A stretch of 64,000 bases of DNA from Meira nashicola (taxonomy: Eukaryota > Basidiomycota > Exobasidiomycetes > Exobasidiales > Brachybasidiaceae). The notes beneath the pieces were generated by a model. It saw only the letters and a program-made list of their open reading frames with translations. It had not been told where the DNA came from and did not search any database. The stretch's first letter is position 1. Each line of letters starts with the position of its first letter. Of the stretch, positions 50,755 through 61,767 are shown piece after piece. The stretch covers positions 4,774,013 to 4,838,012 of the forward strand of contig BCJU01000001.1 in the NCBI GenBank assembly GCA_001600355.1, given 5' to 3'. The translations under genes were made by a program, and so were the position numbers.

Positions 50755-53700
50755 ATGCCTTTGATCAAACGAAAGCCAGTCGATCTGGTATTGCCGCCTC
50801 GCAAAGACGATCTCGGGAGCGATGAAGCAGCCGTGTTCTATATACAACAGACCGGTGAGATTTTTCCCGATTACGAAGAATATGTTCAAAGATTATCGTT
50901 CTATCAGCAACATATCTTTCAGTGTGAACTTTCAGGACGCATTCATTTGACTTTTTTTGAAGCATTAAAGTCAGAACGAAAGGAATCAGCATGGGTACAT
51001 CGCAATTTTCCCGAACCTCTCAAAGAGCCTATTTTGAGAAGCGTGCAATTTTATGTTACCGGACGGATTGATGAATTGGTCGACCTTGTTTTCGAGCGCT
51101 TTAAAGATCGATTCTTCGTAGATGAGACAGTCATCTTGGATATTCATGGAGACAAATTCCCAGCTGCTGTCAGGAAGGTGTTTCCTAGCCGAAACTTGAT
51201 CAGAAGAAGGGAAGAAGAAGTCGCACTCTCAATGAAGATTGAACAAAGTCTCCAAAACAAAGTCAAAAGTGAGGAAAATGGAGAAAATGCATCAAATCCT
51301 GACTCCATCTTGTCAGACCCTCCCGGTGAAGAGAGCCTCAGCAAAGACCAAAGGCCGGACGTGAGGCTTGAGCCAAAAGACATCTCTCACAGAATCGGTA
51401 CAGATCTGACTCGGGATAGCGAAGAAGTAATGAAAGAGGATCACCCAATCGACGACTACCTCTACAGCGTACAATTATTAAGTGCTGATGGCGAAGATGA
51501 TTTCTCTATGGCTCTTATGGAAAGAAGAGCAGACACTCTCACGCGAGACAGATCCACCTTTTCCAAAACGATGTTACGCAAGTACTTGAAAGATTGTGTG
51601 ATTCGTGATCCTAGTATTGGTTCTCCATGGGTCGTCAAACCAATCTTGGCTGAAAAGTATGGAATACCACAACAAGCCTCCGAAGATATCGAAGAAAAGA
51701 ATCGATTGATCAAAGAAGGAAAGCTAAGCAAACGCAGAAAATATCTCGAAGAAGAAAATGCTGACGGTACCATTAACAAGAAACCTCGTAAGAATAAAGC
51801 TGAAGCAGCAAAAGAAGAAGCTGAGCGGAAGGAAGAAGAAGAGAGGAAGAAAGCGGAAGAAAGGCGAAAGAAGATGATCAAATATCCTATCGAAGATTTG
51901 CTATTGGAACCATTGAACGATGATACCGATGTGGGAAAGAGCGAAAGTACAGATCAACCCACTCGTAAAAAGCAGCGACCCGTTCCCAGCACAAGCCTAC
52001 TTCCTGCAGGCAAAGATCTTTTCGAACCAATGATGAACAGTTACATATTCCTGCAAGGATGTGCGAAGGCTCTTCTACTGTCCCCTTTCCATCTGGACGA
52101 TTTCGAATCCGCACTCAAGCATACCAGCTATGACCCTCCATGCCACCTTGTCGGTGAGATACATGCTTCCTTATTGAACATCATCGTTCGCGATTTCACT
52201 AATCAAAAAACTCCAACAATCAAAGCCGTAACCAAAGACGAAGACGGAGATGAAGAAGATGAATTTGATGAAGAGAATAATGAGAGTGAAGAAGAGGAAG
52301 ATGCAGAGCAGATCGGAGATGACGATGAAGAAGAAGATGAACTGGACGAATTAGACAGTAAAGCTTCCAGTATTGCAGACGAATCAGAGATCGAATCAGG
52401 CGTTGAAGAAGATGAAGACGGCGAGAAAGGTGAAAAGAAACAGGGCGAAGAGGTATATGCTGCCGGACGAAAGCTAGGAAGAGGATGGGAAACAAAGCTT
52501 TTACGATCAGAAAATTTCCGAGCAGGATGGGAATATAGCTTGTGCGGTATCCTTTCCAAACGTTCGAGCCCAGATACATTTCCTCGCGGATTGGCTATCT
52601 TATCTCATTTGACAGGTGTCGGTAACTTCTCAAATGGAGACGTGAAGAAGGAAGAGGACAAGGAAGAGAAAGCGGAATCTACTCTTCCAGAGAATGACAA
52701 GTACCAGACGCCCGTCCAAAGGTATGTCACGCTATCGCTTGAAGACAAGATTGCCATGCTGGAATTCTTATGCGAACAGGCAGTTCTAACCCGCGGCATC
52801 AAACGATTCTTTGACCAGTGTGAAGCACAATTGACCGAATTACGCAAAGAACGTGTTGAGCTTGGACGAGCACGACGTAAGTTAGCCGAAGATCGAGCTG
52901 CTCACGAGGAGAGCTTGAAGAAGGATTCTGAAGAGGAAGAAGAGGGTGCAGAGGGTGAAGAAGGTGACGGACAAGAAGAAGAAGAGGAGGAAGAGGAAGA
53001 AGCTGAAGAAGAGGATTCTGACGAAAGTAAACCGCAAGTCAATGGCAAAAAGAGCCAGAAGCTCAATGGCGCCAACAAAGCATCGAATGGCAAAAAGGGA
53101 AGAAAGATTGCCAAGGATGAAGATGAGTCAGGAGGTGAAGATGACGAATTAGCTTCAACTGGAATGCCCAATTCCGAAGACGATTACGACTCTAGCGGAA
53201 CAGGTGATCTGGAAGATCGTAAATATAGACGCAATTTTGGTTCTAGACAAGAAGCCATGCGGATCAAAGCCATTCAACGTGAGGCAGAAGAGGCTGATCG
53301 ATTGGCACGTCAACGTCAGGAACGTGAAGAATACAGAATTCGTCAATTGGAAAACAAGCAAATTGCACTCGAACGAAAGAGAATGGATGATGAAGAGGCT
53401 CGAATCAGTAAACGTGAAGAAGCAATCGAACGTGAATTCCGTCAGCACAGTCAAGCACCAAGACTTCATCCATTAGGAAGAGATCGTTTCTTGGACAAAT
53501 ATTGGTGGTTTGATGGTGTTGGAGCGGCAAGTCTTGTTGGGCCACAAGGTCAAGTTCAATATAGCACAGGTAGATTATTCGTTCAAGGCCCATCAGAAGA
53601 AGAATGGACGATTCTTATTGACGAATTTGCACCTGGTAAAGAAGTCTTGGAACAAAGAAGAAAAGAGGAATATTCCGAAGAGGGTATATTAGCTACAGAT

Positions 53701-53967
53701 CAATGGGCTGTGTATACTGAATCAGAAGATATTGATACGTTGATGTTATGGCTTCGAGCGAAAGGAACACGTGAACTTGCTCTCCGGCATCAATTCACCA
53801 GATTCCGTAATTACATCCAACCTGGCATGCAAAAACGAAGTCACGATCTCACAGGAGGATGGAAGGATAACGTAGAAACTCGAAGATCGAACAGGACCAA
53901 AGATAATGCTGCTACAAGACCAGCGTATATGAATTATCGGAATGCATATGCAAAAGGTGTACAATAA
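50755..53967 (+). CDS. ITC1: Itc1/Acf1-type ISWI chromatin-remodelling subunit
   Basis: Large accessory subunit of the ISW2/ACF complex, which slides nucleosomes with the ISWI ATPase. It is 1070 residues and intronless, with ATG 50755 and MPLIKRKPV similar to the yeast Itc1 start. Domains in order: WAC (about 22-130; EIFPDYEEYVQRLSFYQQ, LDIHGDKFPAAVRKVFP); a coiled, Lys/Glu-rich region (about 345-375); DDT (about 420-485; LFEPMMNSYIFLQGCAKALLL, LDDFESAL); a highly acidic stretch (about 498-560); WHIM motifs (LEDKIAMLEFLCEQAVLT near 660, then a coiled coil); and a WSD/WHIM3 motif (LHPLGRDRFLDKYWWFDGVG, about 903-922). A second acidic block lies near 725-760. No PHD or bromodomain, as in fungal Itc1 and unlike animal Acf1. 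Confidence 0.93.
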   Translation: MPLIKRKPVDLVLPPRKDDLGSDEAAVFYIQQTGEIFPDYEEYVQRLSFYQQHIFQCELSGRIHLTFFEALKSERKESAWVHRNFPEPLKEPILRSVQFYVTGRIDELVDLVFERFKDRFFVDETVILDIHGDKFPAAVRKVFPSRNLIRRREEEVALSMKIEQSLQNKVKSEENGENASNPDSILSDPPGEESLSKDQRPDVRLEPKDISHRIGTDLTRDSEEVMKEDHPIDDYLYSVQLLSADGEDDFSMALMERRADTLTRDRSTFSKTMLRKYLKDCVIRDPSIGSPWVVKPILAEKYGIPQQASEDIEEKNRLIKEGKLSKRRKYLEEENADGTINKKPRKNKAEAAKEEAERKEEEERKKAEERRKKMIKYPIEDLLLEPLNDDTDVGKSESTDQPTRKKQRPVPSTSLLPAGKDLFEPMMNSYIFLQGCAKALLLSPFHLDDFESALKHTSYDPPCHLVGEIHASLLNIIVRDFTNQKTPTIKAVTKDEDGDEEDEFDEENNESEEEEDAEQIGDDDEEEDELDELDSKASSIADESEIESGVEEDEDGEKGEKKQGEEVYAAGRKLGRGWETKLLRSENFRAGWEYSLCGILSKRSSPDTFPRGLAILSHLTGVGNFSNGDVKKEEDKEEKAESTLPENDKYQTPVQRYVTLSLEDKIAMLEFLCEQAVLTRGIKRFFDQCEAQLTELRKERVELGRARRKLAEDRAAHEESLKKDSEEEEEGAEGEEGDGQEEEEEEEEEAEEEDSDESKPQVNGKKSQKLNGANKASNGKKGRKIAKDEDESGGEDDELASTGMPNSEDDYDSSGTGDLEDRKYRRNFGSRQEAMRIKAIQREAEEADRLARQRQEREEYRIRQLENKQIALERKRMDDEEARISKREEAIEREFRQHSQAPRLHPLGRDRFLDKYWWFDGVGAASLVGPQGQVQYSTGRLFVQGPSEEEWTILIDEFAPGKEVLEQRRKEEYSEEGILATDQWAVYTESEDIDTLMLWLRAKGTRELALRHQFTRFRNYIQPGMQKRSHDLTGGWKDNVETRRSNRTKDNAATRPAYMNYRNAYAKGVQ

Positions 53968-54546
53968 TGTGAATCCCTTTTTAATCCTCTTAATACCAAA
54001 GTATATACGATCACCATTCGCTATCATTTGCCTTTTTTGTCTAAAATTGCTCCATCTGTTTCATACAATGATGTACTCCATGTATCAGTAGAATCGCATC
54101 TGCAACAAAAATACATATCATCAATTTAATATTAAATGTGTTTGTACGTGCATTGACGGCTTAATTGAAGAACTGATTTAAATTTAAATTTCCTTAATTG
54201 GTCATGTCAGCTCCCCTCAAGGGCTCAAAAGTAGAGTGAAACGCAATTTTTGGATCAAGTACATGCATGGAAATATATATGGTGACACAAGGAATCTTGA
54301 ATGTTTGTTCATAAAGATCATGAAAAGGTAGGATGAGAATTATGTCGTGATCATTCATGAAGAGAGAAAAGATATAAATTCTGTATGAAAGGGGAAAATA
54401 AGGAAGGGAAAGAGGGTCTATGTGCAGATCTGCCTTTCGATCAATGGCAATAGAAGATTTTTTTTCTTTGACATGGTATATGGGAGAATATTACTCTCAT
54501 TTCTTTCAACTTCTTTTGTGTGAAGTACATCTTTTTATGCTTTTCT
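53968..54546. other. Convergent 3' region, 0.58 kb
   Basis: Between the convergent ITC1 and importin-alpha genes. Very AT-rich, with TTTAAATTTAAA near 54177 and ATATATAT near 54274. No gene, no tRNA. Confidence 0.4.
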
Positions 54547-56217
54547 TTATTGGGTCATACCATCATTGCCACCACCAAATCCATTGCCTTGCGGCGCTCC
54601 AAAGCTAAAGCCACCTGCTGGAGCTGCCAAATTGGAAGCAAAGCTGAATTGACCTGCTTCGTTCACTTGAGGAGCATCTACACCAGTCTCTTCTGCTTCT
54701 TCTTCATCAGGGAAATATTTGTCCATAATGAAGAAACATTTCTTGTAAATCTCCAAATTTTCATGGTGTTGCAAATTATGAATTGTGACCATTCCATTGC
54801 ATTCTTCAATGTATGCTGCATACTGATTGACTGCTCCAGCTCCTAAAGAATTCTTGTCTTCTTCTCCTACTTTGAGAATATTCTCTAATCCATCCAAAGC
54901 AACTTGAATAATTTTGTTATCCATCGTCTTGAGCAATTCACAAAGAGGTCGGATACAGCCTTGATTGACAAGGTAACGAATTTGTGCAGGTTCTTGCAAA
55001 CCACCTGAAGTTGCATTCGAGATGGCCCAGCATGCTTCCTTTTTAGTCTTGAAATCTGCGTGTGTTAAGATACTGATGAGAGGAGGGATAATGTTGGCAT
55101 CAATCACTGCTTGAATCTGTTGTGGGCTACCGGCTGTGATATTTGAGATTGTCCAACAAGCTTCCTTCTTGATACCATCTTTGGGAGAAGAGAGTAAAGA
55201 GAGCAAAGGAGGAAGAGCGCCTGAGCTGATGATCACTTGCGTCTGTAAATCGTCTCCTGTTACAATGTTACCTACAGACCTTAATGCAGGAGTTTGAACG
55301 GCAGTAGAAGGGTGAATGAGCAAGTCAACCAATCTACGGCACAATCCTGATTCGATAACGGCTTGAATTTTCTCGTTTGCACCATCAGAAAGATAAGAGA
55401 TTGCCCAGCAAGCGTCGATCAAAACTTCATCATCCATGGAATAAATCAATTTTGTCAAGATCATCAAAGCTGGTGAAACTTGTGCCCAATCCGGTTGTGG
55501 GTTCTTACCACGACAAAAGTTACTCAAAGTCCAGGTTGCGTTTCGCAACATACTCAATTTGTGATTTTCGCTTAGCAAAGTGAGCAAAGGAGTCATGGCA
55601 CCCTGTTCGAGCACGTAATCTCTACATTTAGGGCTATCACCTGCGATATTTCCTAATGCCCAGACTGCTTGTTCACGAACATCTAAAACGGGAGATGAAA
55701 GCAATTCGATAAAGACGGGTACTGCACCTTCGTTGATAACGACTTGGGTATGTTCAGAAGTACCGGAAGCGATATTTGTCAAGGCCCAAGCTGCTTCGAA
55801 TTGTAACATGCTGTGTGAGCTACGAAGGAATTCAACGAATCTAGGAACGACGCCACAAGTGATTACACGTTCGATTGGCGGATTCTTTTCTTTTGACAAA
55901 AGTTTTCGGAATTTGGTGGTGCAATCCAATTGAACGTCAGCGTTATCAGACATAACTCCAGAAATCATTTGTGGCATATCATCATTGAGTTGTTTTTCCA
56001 TCAAGCCGTTACTGACTTCATCTTCATCTGAATCACCGTCAGTCATTGCACCCGTTGAGGCGATGTTCAAATTTCTTCTCTTTGCCATACTCTCATCACG
56101 CTTTTGACGACGAATTTCCACTTGAGCTTCTTCTCTTCTACGACGTAATTCGTCATGTTTGAATTGACCTTTTGCTTTGTAAGCGTCTTGACGACGACTG
56201 AGATCACGAGATGCCAT
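54547..56217 (-). CDS. SRP1: Importin subunit alpha
   Basis: Adaptor that binds classical nuclear localisation signals and hands cargo to importin beta. It is 556 residues (yeast Srp1 542) and intronless, with ATG 56217. The N-terminal importin-beta-binding region is rich in Arg/Lys ([25 protein letters not shown], written in parts: [13 protein letters not shown] then [12 protein letters not shown]; about 25-50). Ten Armadillo repeats follow, with repeated W..SN, for example [63 protein letters not shown] and [13 protein letters not shown]. The Trp/Asn ladder that contacts NLS peptides is intact. The tail is acidic, then Gly/Phe-rich ([19 protein letters not shown]), a feature of fungal importin alpha. 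A single gene of this kind fits the fungal importin alpha 1 clade. Confidence 0.96.
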   Translation of the reverse strand: MASRDLSRRQDAYKAKGQFKHDELRRRREEAQVEIRRQKRDESMAKRRNLNIASTGAMTDGDSDEDEVSNGLMEKQLNDDMPQMISGVMSDNADVQLDCTTKFRKLLSKEKNPPIERVITCGVVPRFVEFLRSSHSMLQFEAAWALTNIASGTSEHTQVVINEGAVPVFIELLSSPVLDVREQAVWALGNIAGDSPKCRDYVLEQGAMTPLLTLLSENHKLSMLRNATWTLSNFCRGKNPQPDWAQVSPALMILTKLIYSMDDEVLIDACWAISYLSDGANEKIQAVIESGLCRRLVDLLIHPSTAVQTPALRSVGNIVTGDDLQTQVIISSGALPPLLSLLSSPKDGIKKEACWTISNITAGSPQQIQAVIDANIIPPLISILTHADFKTKKEACWAISNATSGGLQEPAQIRYLVNQGCIRPLCELLKTMDNKIIQVALDGLENILKVGEEDKNSLGAGAVNQYAAYIEECNGMVTIHNLQHHENLEIYKKCFFIMDKYFPDEEEAEETGVDAPQVNEAGQFSFASNLAAPAGGFSFGAPQGNGFGGGNDGMTQ

Positions 56218-56924
56218 GTTTGATCAATGATTTGTTTTTTTTTATATAGTAATGCAAACGGTCACTTGTAATCTATGCGAACAGCAATGATGCTGACGAT
56301 GGTAGACGTGAAAAATTGTGTTGGTCTGCACTCAGCCTCGCATTTGTTGATCTGTTTATTGAATTTTGATGCAGTATATCTGTGTAAAACGCGCAAGCAT
56401 TGCGCAAAAAAAAAGAGCGTAGAGATTTCTCGCATTGAACTTCTGCAAAGTCTACAAAAGAAGCAGCACGCTTTGCAACAACAAAAGTAGGCTATGCCTG
56501 CCCAAACACAGCCTACTTGCCTTTTTGAAATACACCCCTCGGGTGAGCGTTATGTCCATAGCGATATCGTAGGAAGACATGATTTATTTTCTTTTGTCCT
56601 TATCAATCTACGATTATGATGCTTTATGAATTCCCTATCCTATTTATTGTTTGATTGTTTTTTCGAAGTAGACTATATATAATAAGCGGCTTCCATCATT
56701 TTCCCCCTTCGGAGCTGATATGAAAAAACACGTATTTTTTTTTAAAAAATACTGATAGGCCCGGAGAAAGACCGGCCGGTCACACGAACTGTGACTTAGC
56801 GTAAGCGAATGAGTGCCTTTTCAGATTGCAACTTCTTTCCGCTCTCCACAATCAACAGCACTTGTCATCATAACATTTTGGACAAGAAAGGGGATATTCA
56901 ATCCTCTGGACACAGTTTGCAAAA
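56218..56924. promoter_or_regulatory. Divergent SRP1 / RIB1 region with palindromes
   Basis: 707 bp. Holds GTAGACTATATATA (56668-56681), a perfect 10-bp palindrome ACCGGCCGGT (56771-56780) and, immediately overlapping, the inverted repeat GTCACA-CGAAC-TGTGAC (56779-56795). These lie 130-155 bp before the RIB1 ATG. No gene seen. Confidence 0.5.
56771..56795. promoter_or_regulatory. Adjacent palindromes upstream of RIB1
   Basis: ACCGGCCGGT followed by a 6-bp inverted repeat with 5-bp spacer (GTCACA/TGTGAC). Two overlapping dyads in 25 bp suggest operator-like sites for a dimeric regulator of RIB1. The function is inferred from symmetry only. Confidence 0.45.
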
Positions 56925-59096
56925 ATGTCTGCTGCTATGGCATCGAATGGCCATCATCATCATAGCGTACATCCATCGGACTTAGAAGTATTAGATTCAT
57001 TAACAAATGTTCCTTCTACTTCGAACGGTCAAATGAACGGAAATTTAAACGAAAGAAGACCATCTAGAAGGCCTTTAGATACTCTTCAAGCATTAAGACG
57101 GCCGCCAATCGACCCTATCGTTTTAGCAGCAAGTCTTTCGTCCGGTCCTCATGTTACAAGACATCATTTCTTGCACAGCTTTGGTCCAAAGACAGAGAGT
57201 AAACAGATGACCAGAAGTCAAAGGGCACAAAAGAGAAGGGAAGAAGAAGAGGAAGAAGCAAGGATCCAAGCTGAAAAAGATGCTAGACAAAAAGCTTCTT
57301 CTTCTCGTCTTGGAAATCGACCAAGAGCAGGTTCGTATGCCAATTGTGATGCAGATGACGACATTAACGAAAGAGCAAGACGTGCGAACGAGATCTCACA
57401 ATCCATTCTCGAAGAATTGGGTGAAGTGCAAAAGTATGAAAGTAAGCAGATGCCACGAAGTGAGAGATTAAAGATGGAGAAAGAAGCACAAGAGGCTAGA
57501 GAGCGTTTAAAGAAGGAAGCAAAGAACCTGAACGGGACTACTGGAGAAGGTAAAGCTCCTGCTAAGAATGTCAATCAGCTCAAAGAACAAGAAAGTCGAC
57601 CAAAAGCTGTTCGATTACCCTCACAACAACTTGATGAAGAATTGTTGCAACGTAAAAGTGTAATTGAAGCTAAGCAAAAGCACACTCAACAATCGCAATT
57701 ACAACAACAGCTTGCTATCAATCACCAAACTGCGCAAATATCGGAAATCGTACCCGCTGCAACGGCTTTATCATCTATTGTGAGACCGCCGCCGCTTACA
57801 ATCCGATGTTATGCAAGAACAAGAATACCTACCCCTCATGGCGAAATATTTTGTCATTTGTATCGAAACAATCGGGATCAGAAGGAGCATCTTGCATTAG
57901 TAATCGATCCAGCACAAAACGCAGCAGATGATAGGTATACAGAAGCACCTGGAAAATTTATTCGAAGTAAAACCTTGGATGAAGTTTGGGGACCTGCTGA
58001 AACAGAGATGGAACGCATTGTTCGAGGTGCATACGTAGGAAGGCTTGGACCAACCCATCAGCAAGCGAGCAAGCAAGGTATGCAGGCGTCCAATGTTACT
58101 TCTGCTGATGTCGAGCCTCCTTTGGTGAGAATTCATTCAGAATGTTACACTGGCGAAACGATTGGATCGCAAAGATGTGATTGTGGAGAGCAATTGGATG
58201 AGGCTATTCGATTGATTCATGCCGATGCTAGGCCTGCGAAAGGAGTGGTAGTATATTTGCGTCAAGAGGGTAGAGGTATTGGATTATTGGATAAATTGAT
58301 GGCATACAACTTGCAAGATATGGGACATGATACAGTTGCAGCCAATATCTTACTTGGCCATTTGGCTGATGCTCGTAAATATGATATCGCAGCAGAAATA
58401 CTACGAGATTTAGGCGTTGGTAGCTGTCGTCTTTTGACCAATAATCCTGACAAGATGGAAGCTTTGGAAGCGGAAGGAATTTCAGTCAATAAACGTGTTG
58501 CAATGGTGCCGCGCATATGGAGAATGCATTCACATCCGAGAAGAAAATTGAAGAGCTCCCATAGCAAGCAATCTAGTCGACGAAAAAATAGAAAGTCGAA
58601 AGGTTTAGATGCAAGTATTGTATCACAATTTGATGAAGGAAGTACCCATGCTACTGGAACAAGTGATGAAGAGGTAGATGAAGATGATTCATTCAGTGAT
58701 TCTTCACGAGATTCATATTTGGAACATCATCAAAGACGTGCGGGAGCAACTATGATTGGTGCCAGTTTAACACGTGGACCCGAATTGGAGAAATATTTGC
58801 GTACAAAAGTGGAAAAGATGGGTCATTTATTAGACGTGCCCGTAGAACAACAAGCTCAGGCCGATTCAGAGCGACCTGAAAATCATCTTACTAAAGATAG
58901 AAAGCAACGATCACACAAACGTGAAACGACTGAAACTTCGATTGGCAAACTTGACACCAGTGATGGAGATACGGCCGGTACGGATGATGAACCATTGATG
59001 GATGCATCAGAATTGGAAGAATATATCACTTCTCAATCTCACGAGGAAGATGGAGAAGAGATTCTCATCAATGATCAAAACCAACATGCTCCTTAA
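56925..59096 (+). CDS. RIB1: GTP cyclohydrolase II with long extensions
   Basis: Catalyses the first step of riboflavin synthesis: GTP to 2,5-diamino-6-ribosylamino-pyrimidinone phosphate, formate and pyrophosphate. It is 723 residues and intronless, with ATG 56925. The catalytic domain spans about 290-535. The zinc cysteines are C407, C418 and C420 in [20 protein letters not shown], with the same spacing (11 and 2) as in E. coli Rib[21 protein letters not shown] and [18 protein letters not shown] follow. The enzyme core alone is ~200 aa, and most fungal Rib1 proteins are 300-350, so the ~290-residue N-terminal and ~190-residue C-terminal arms are unusual. The N arm has a charged coiled coil and the repeated ESKQMxRSxR (about residues 92 and 172). 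The C arm is acidic and ends with [15 protein letters not shown]. No DHBP synthase (RibB) domain is fused. Confidence 0.92.
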   Translation: MSAAMASNGHHHHSVHPSDLEVLDSLTNVPSTSNGQMNGNLNERRPSRRPLDTLQALRRPPIDPIVLAASLSSGPHVTRHHFLHSFGPKTESKQMTRSQRAQKRREEEEEEARIQAEKDARQKASSSRLGNRPRAGSYANCDADDDINERARRANEISQSILEELGEVQKYESKQMPRSERLKMEKEAQEARERLKKEAKNLNGTTGEGKAPAKNVNQLKEQESRPKAVRLPSQQLDEELLQRKSVIEAKQKHTQQSQLQQQLAINHQTAQISEIVPAATALSSIVRPPPLTIRCYARTRIPTPHGEIFCHLYRNNRDQKEHLALVIDPAQNAADDRYTEAPGKFIRSKTLDEVWGPAETEMERIVRGAYVGRLGPTHQQASKQGMQASNVTSADVEPPLVRIHSECYTGETIGSQRCDCGEQLDEAIRLIHADARPAKGVVVYLRQEGRGIGLLDKLMAYNLQDMGHDTVAANILLGHLADARKYDIAAEILRDLGVGSCRLLTNNPDKMEALEAEGISVNKRVAMVPRIWRMHSHPRRKLKSSHSKQSSRRKNRKSKGLDASIVSQFDEGSTHATGTSDEEVDEDDSFSDSSRDSYLEHHQRRAGATMIGASLTRGPELEKYLRTKVEKMGHLLDVPVEQQAQADSERPENHLTKDRKQRSHKRETTETSIGKLDTSDGDTAGTDDEPLMDASELEEYITSQSHEEDGEEILINDQNQHAP

Positions 59097-59448
59097 TAAG
59101 TACAGTGTAATTATTGTAATACATACATGCACCCTGACCATTTCTAATGCATAATCTAGGTATACAGACTCTGTACATACACACACGCGCTGCGCTGCAA
59201 TCTCGCAGGGTTGGGGGCTCGCATGCAATTCATGCATTAAATAAATATTTGTACAATCTTATTGACCTTGGTTGAGCCTATTCAATTTGAAGCTTCTAGC
59301 GTGGAAACCTACCTCCTAATATCATCCGATTAAACGGAAAAAGGAATCGGTGAATGGTTGATGAAGGTATCTTTACTAGAAAATAGATACTGTCATGCAA
59401 ATTGGAGTCTTTTGAGTGAAAATTGCACAATTTTAACACACATGGGTA
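59097..59448. other. Intergenic region, 0.35 kb
   Basis: 3' flank of RIB1 and upstream region of the MFS gene. Holds GCGCTGCGCTGC (59187-59198), a copy of the GCAGCGCAG motif in reverse. A 9-codon uORF (ATG 59442) overlaps the MFS start in another frame. No other gene. Confidence 0.4.
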
Positions 59449-61767
59449 ATGAAGGATTGGGACAGTAGGGAACAAAATCGATCCGAAAGTGACGCAAAAG
59501 CTAGCAGCGGCACGGGTAAAGAAAGGATCAACGCTCAAGATCATCATCCATTGAATGCTGAAGGAGAAGGATCTTCTTTGACTTTATTAGATCAAAGTCA
59601 AAGCTTATACTTTGATGCTTTATATGAAGACGAAGAAATCGCCGAGGAAGATTTAAACAAGATGACTACACAACAAGGTACAGCAGAAGAGCGGGAGCCA
59701 ATGAACAAGAAAATTTCAGGTACAATTGATAAATCATATACGTCAACATCACATTCATCGATTCATGCCCCCACTCCTTCTCAACAATCAACCTCGCGAA
59801 GTTGGGCGGATGAGAATGATGTCTACTTCAAGACAGGAACAGATAGACTGAAACGTGGAATCGGAACAAAGAATGACGCTCAATTCAGTCCAACTGGGCA
59901 GGCCCCGCCCTTTTTTGCTCGTAATCCAAGAATGATGCGTTTAGCATCACAAGCATCTATAGGAACAGGAACGGAAGGTAGACCAGGATCAATCTATGAC
60001 GGAGGAGAAGGTGGAGAAGGTAACGTTCACTCTTGGCGTGCGACTGCTGTAGGATCTACACCTTTAGATCGTACAATTGATGCAATCGGAATGGGAAGGT
60101 ACCAATACGCCGTCTTGATCTTATCTGGATTTGGTTGGGCGGCCGATAATATGTGGTTACAAGGTGTGGCTATCTGTTTACCGCGTATTCAAGATGAATG
60201 GGAAATTCGTGATCAATGGATCGGATTGGTGTCCAGTAGTACATTTGCAGGAATGATGATTGGTGCATTAGCTTGGGGTTCTTATTCGGATATGTTTGGA
60301 CGAAAGAATGCGTTCAATATGACACTTCTTATCACTGCAATCTTTGGTCTTTTATCTTCTTTTGCGCCCAATTTTCCAACTTTATGTTTATGCCTCTTCT
60401 TGCTTGGCACAGGAGTAGGTGGAAGTATGCCAACAGATGGAACTATTTTCCTTGAAGCAGTTCCAAAGAGAAATCAATACCTTCTCACAGCACTCTCAGT
60501 CTTCTTTGCTGCCGGCAGTGTTGTAACATCATTGTTTGCATTTTTCATCGTACCGAAAAACAGTTGCGGAGGTGCTTTACCTTGCCCGACAAACGGCAAT
60601 AAAGGCTGGCGATATCTTTTAGCAAGTTTAGGTGCTCTGACCGTTATCTTTGTTATGGCACGTTTAGTATTTTTCACCCTTTTTGAATCTCCCAAATATC
60701 TCGTTTCCGCCGGCAAACATGAAGAAGCTCGTTCGGTTTTACAAAGAATTGCCGCTTTTAACGGAGATCCGAAACGAGTAAGATTAAGCGATGTTAGTGA
60801 TCGAAATGAGCCTCAAACTACGTCATTCCGTCCGAATCGAACGCGCAGCACTTTCATACCAGATCACCAACCTACACAACCACCGCGAAGCTCTATAGAT
60901 TGGAGCAACGGACAAGATCAAGAGAGGCAAGGGTTGATGGCTAATGCCGATGAAGAAATAGATACAGAAACACAACAAAGAAGGCACAGCTTTGGCGGTC
61001 ATGAACATCAACATGATAGCGAATGGCAAGCAAGTATACAATCCAATAATACGAAATGGTCAAAGACTTTGAAATTTTTACCAGAATCTTGGCGTCCATC
61101 TGTGGGAGAGAGTGTATCACGTTATACAGAATTATTTTCTCCTTATTGGCGAAAGACGACCATCTTGGTATGGTCAATTTGGACAATTTTCACTCTTGCA
61201 TATACGATGGTCAACGTATTTTTACCAAAATATCTCGAAAGTCGTACAGGACACAAGGAAGAAATTGTTGATGTTTCTGATCCTATCAGTCGACAAAGAG
61301 CAATGCAAGCCGTAATGAAGGAATTTCTTTTATATTCTCTTGCTTCTCTACCGGGTTCATTACTGGGAGCTTACCTTATCGAAACACCTTTAGGAAGGAT
61401 TAAATCTATGGCAATTTCTACTTTTTTCCTTGCATTTTCTTTATTAGCATTTGCAATGGCAAGAATGACGTTTTTTGTCATTCTTTCTTCTTGCAGTATA
61501 AGCTTATTTGCTTCAATTTCTTATGCAGTCATTTATAGCTATTCGCCAGAAGTGTTCAAGACAAGTTTGAGGGGTACGGCAAGTGGAACAGCAAGTGCTT
61601 TGAGTAGATTAGCTGGAATTTTGGCTCCCGTTGTAGCTGGATTATTACTTCAAATTAACGTCAATTTACCTCTCTATTTAGGATTCGGTTTATTCGCCGT
61701 TACAGTTTGGCTTCAAATCTCATTGCCATACGAAACTCGTGGTCGTGAATCTGAAGAAGAGATTTGA
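59449..61767 (+). CDS. MFS transporter, SV2/SVOP-like
   Basis: A 772-residue intronless gene, with ATG 59449 (MKDWDSREQNR). The first ~200 residues are polar, with acidic and Ser-rich segments. The transporter core begins at about 205 with DRTIDAIGMGRYQYAVLILSG, then GWAADNMWLQGVAICLPRIQDEW, the MFS signature loop GSYSDMFGRKNAFN, and GTGVGGSMPTDGTIFLEAVP, all typical of the SV2/SVOP/sugar-porter-like subfamily. A long cytosolic loop (about 440-535) with a His/Gln-rich end separates TM6 from TM7. The C-terminal half has SIWTIFTLAYTMVNVFLPKYLESRTG, ETPLGRIKSMAISTF, SYSPEVFKTSLRGTASGTASALSRLAGI and PYETRGRESEEEI. Twelve membrane segments are expected. Substrate unknown (organic ions, nicotinate or similar are transported in the family). 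Confidence 0.88.
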   Translation: MKDWDSREQNRSESDAKASSGTGKERINAQDHHPLNAEGEGSSLTLLDQSQSLYFDALYEDEEIAEEDLNKMTTQQGTAEEREPMNKKISGTIDKSYTSTSHSSIHAPTPSQQSTSRSWADENDVYFKTGTDRLKRGIGTKNDAQFSPTGQAPPFFARNPRMMRLASQASIGTGTEGRPGSIYDGGEGGEGNVHSWRATAVGSTPLDRTIDAIGMGRYQYAVLILSGFGWAADNMWLQGVAICLPRIQDEWEIRDQWIGLVSSSTFAGMMIGALAWGSYSDMFGRKNAFNMTLLITAIFGLLSSFAPNFPTLCLCLFLLGTGVGGSMPTDGTIFLEAVPKRNQYLLTALSVFFAAGSVVTSLFAFFIVPKNSCGGALPCPTNGNKGWRYLLASLGALTVIFVMARLVFFTLFESPKYLVSAGKHEEARSVLQRIAAFNGDPKRVRLSDVSDRNEPQTTSFRPNRTRSTFIPDHQPTQPPRSSIDWSNGQDQERQGLMANADEEIDTETQQRRHSFGGHEHQHDSEWQASIQSNNTKWSKTLKFLPESWRPSVGESVSRYTELFSPYWRKTTILVWSIWTIFTLAYTMVNVFLPKYLESRTGHKEEIVDVSDPISRQRAMQAVMKEFLLYSLASLPGSLLGAYLIETPLGRIKSMAISTFFLAFSLLAFAMARMTFFVILSSCSISLFASISYAVIYSYSPEVFKTSLRGTASGTASALSRLAGILAPVVAGLLLQINVNLPLYLGFGLFAVTVWLQISLPYETRGRESEEEI

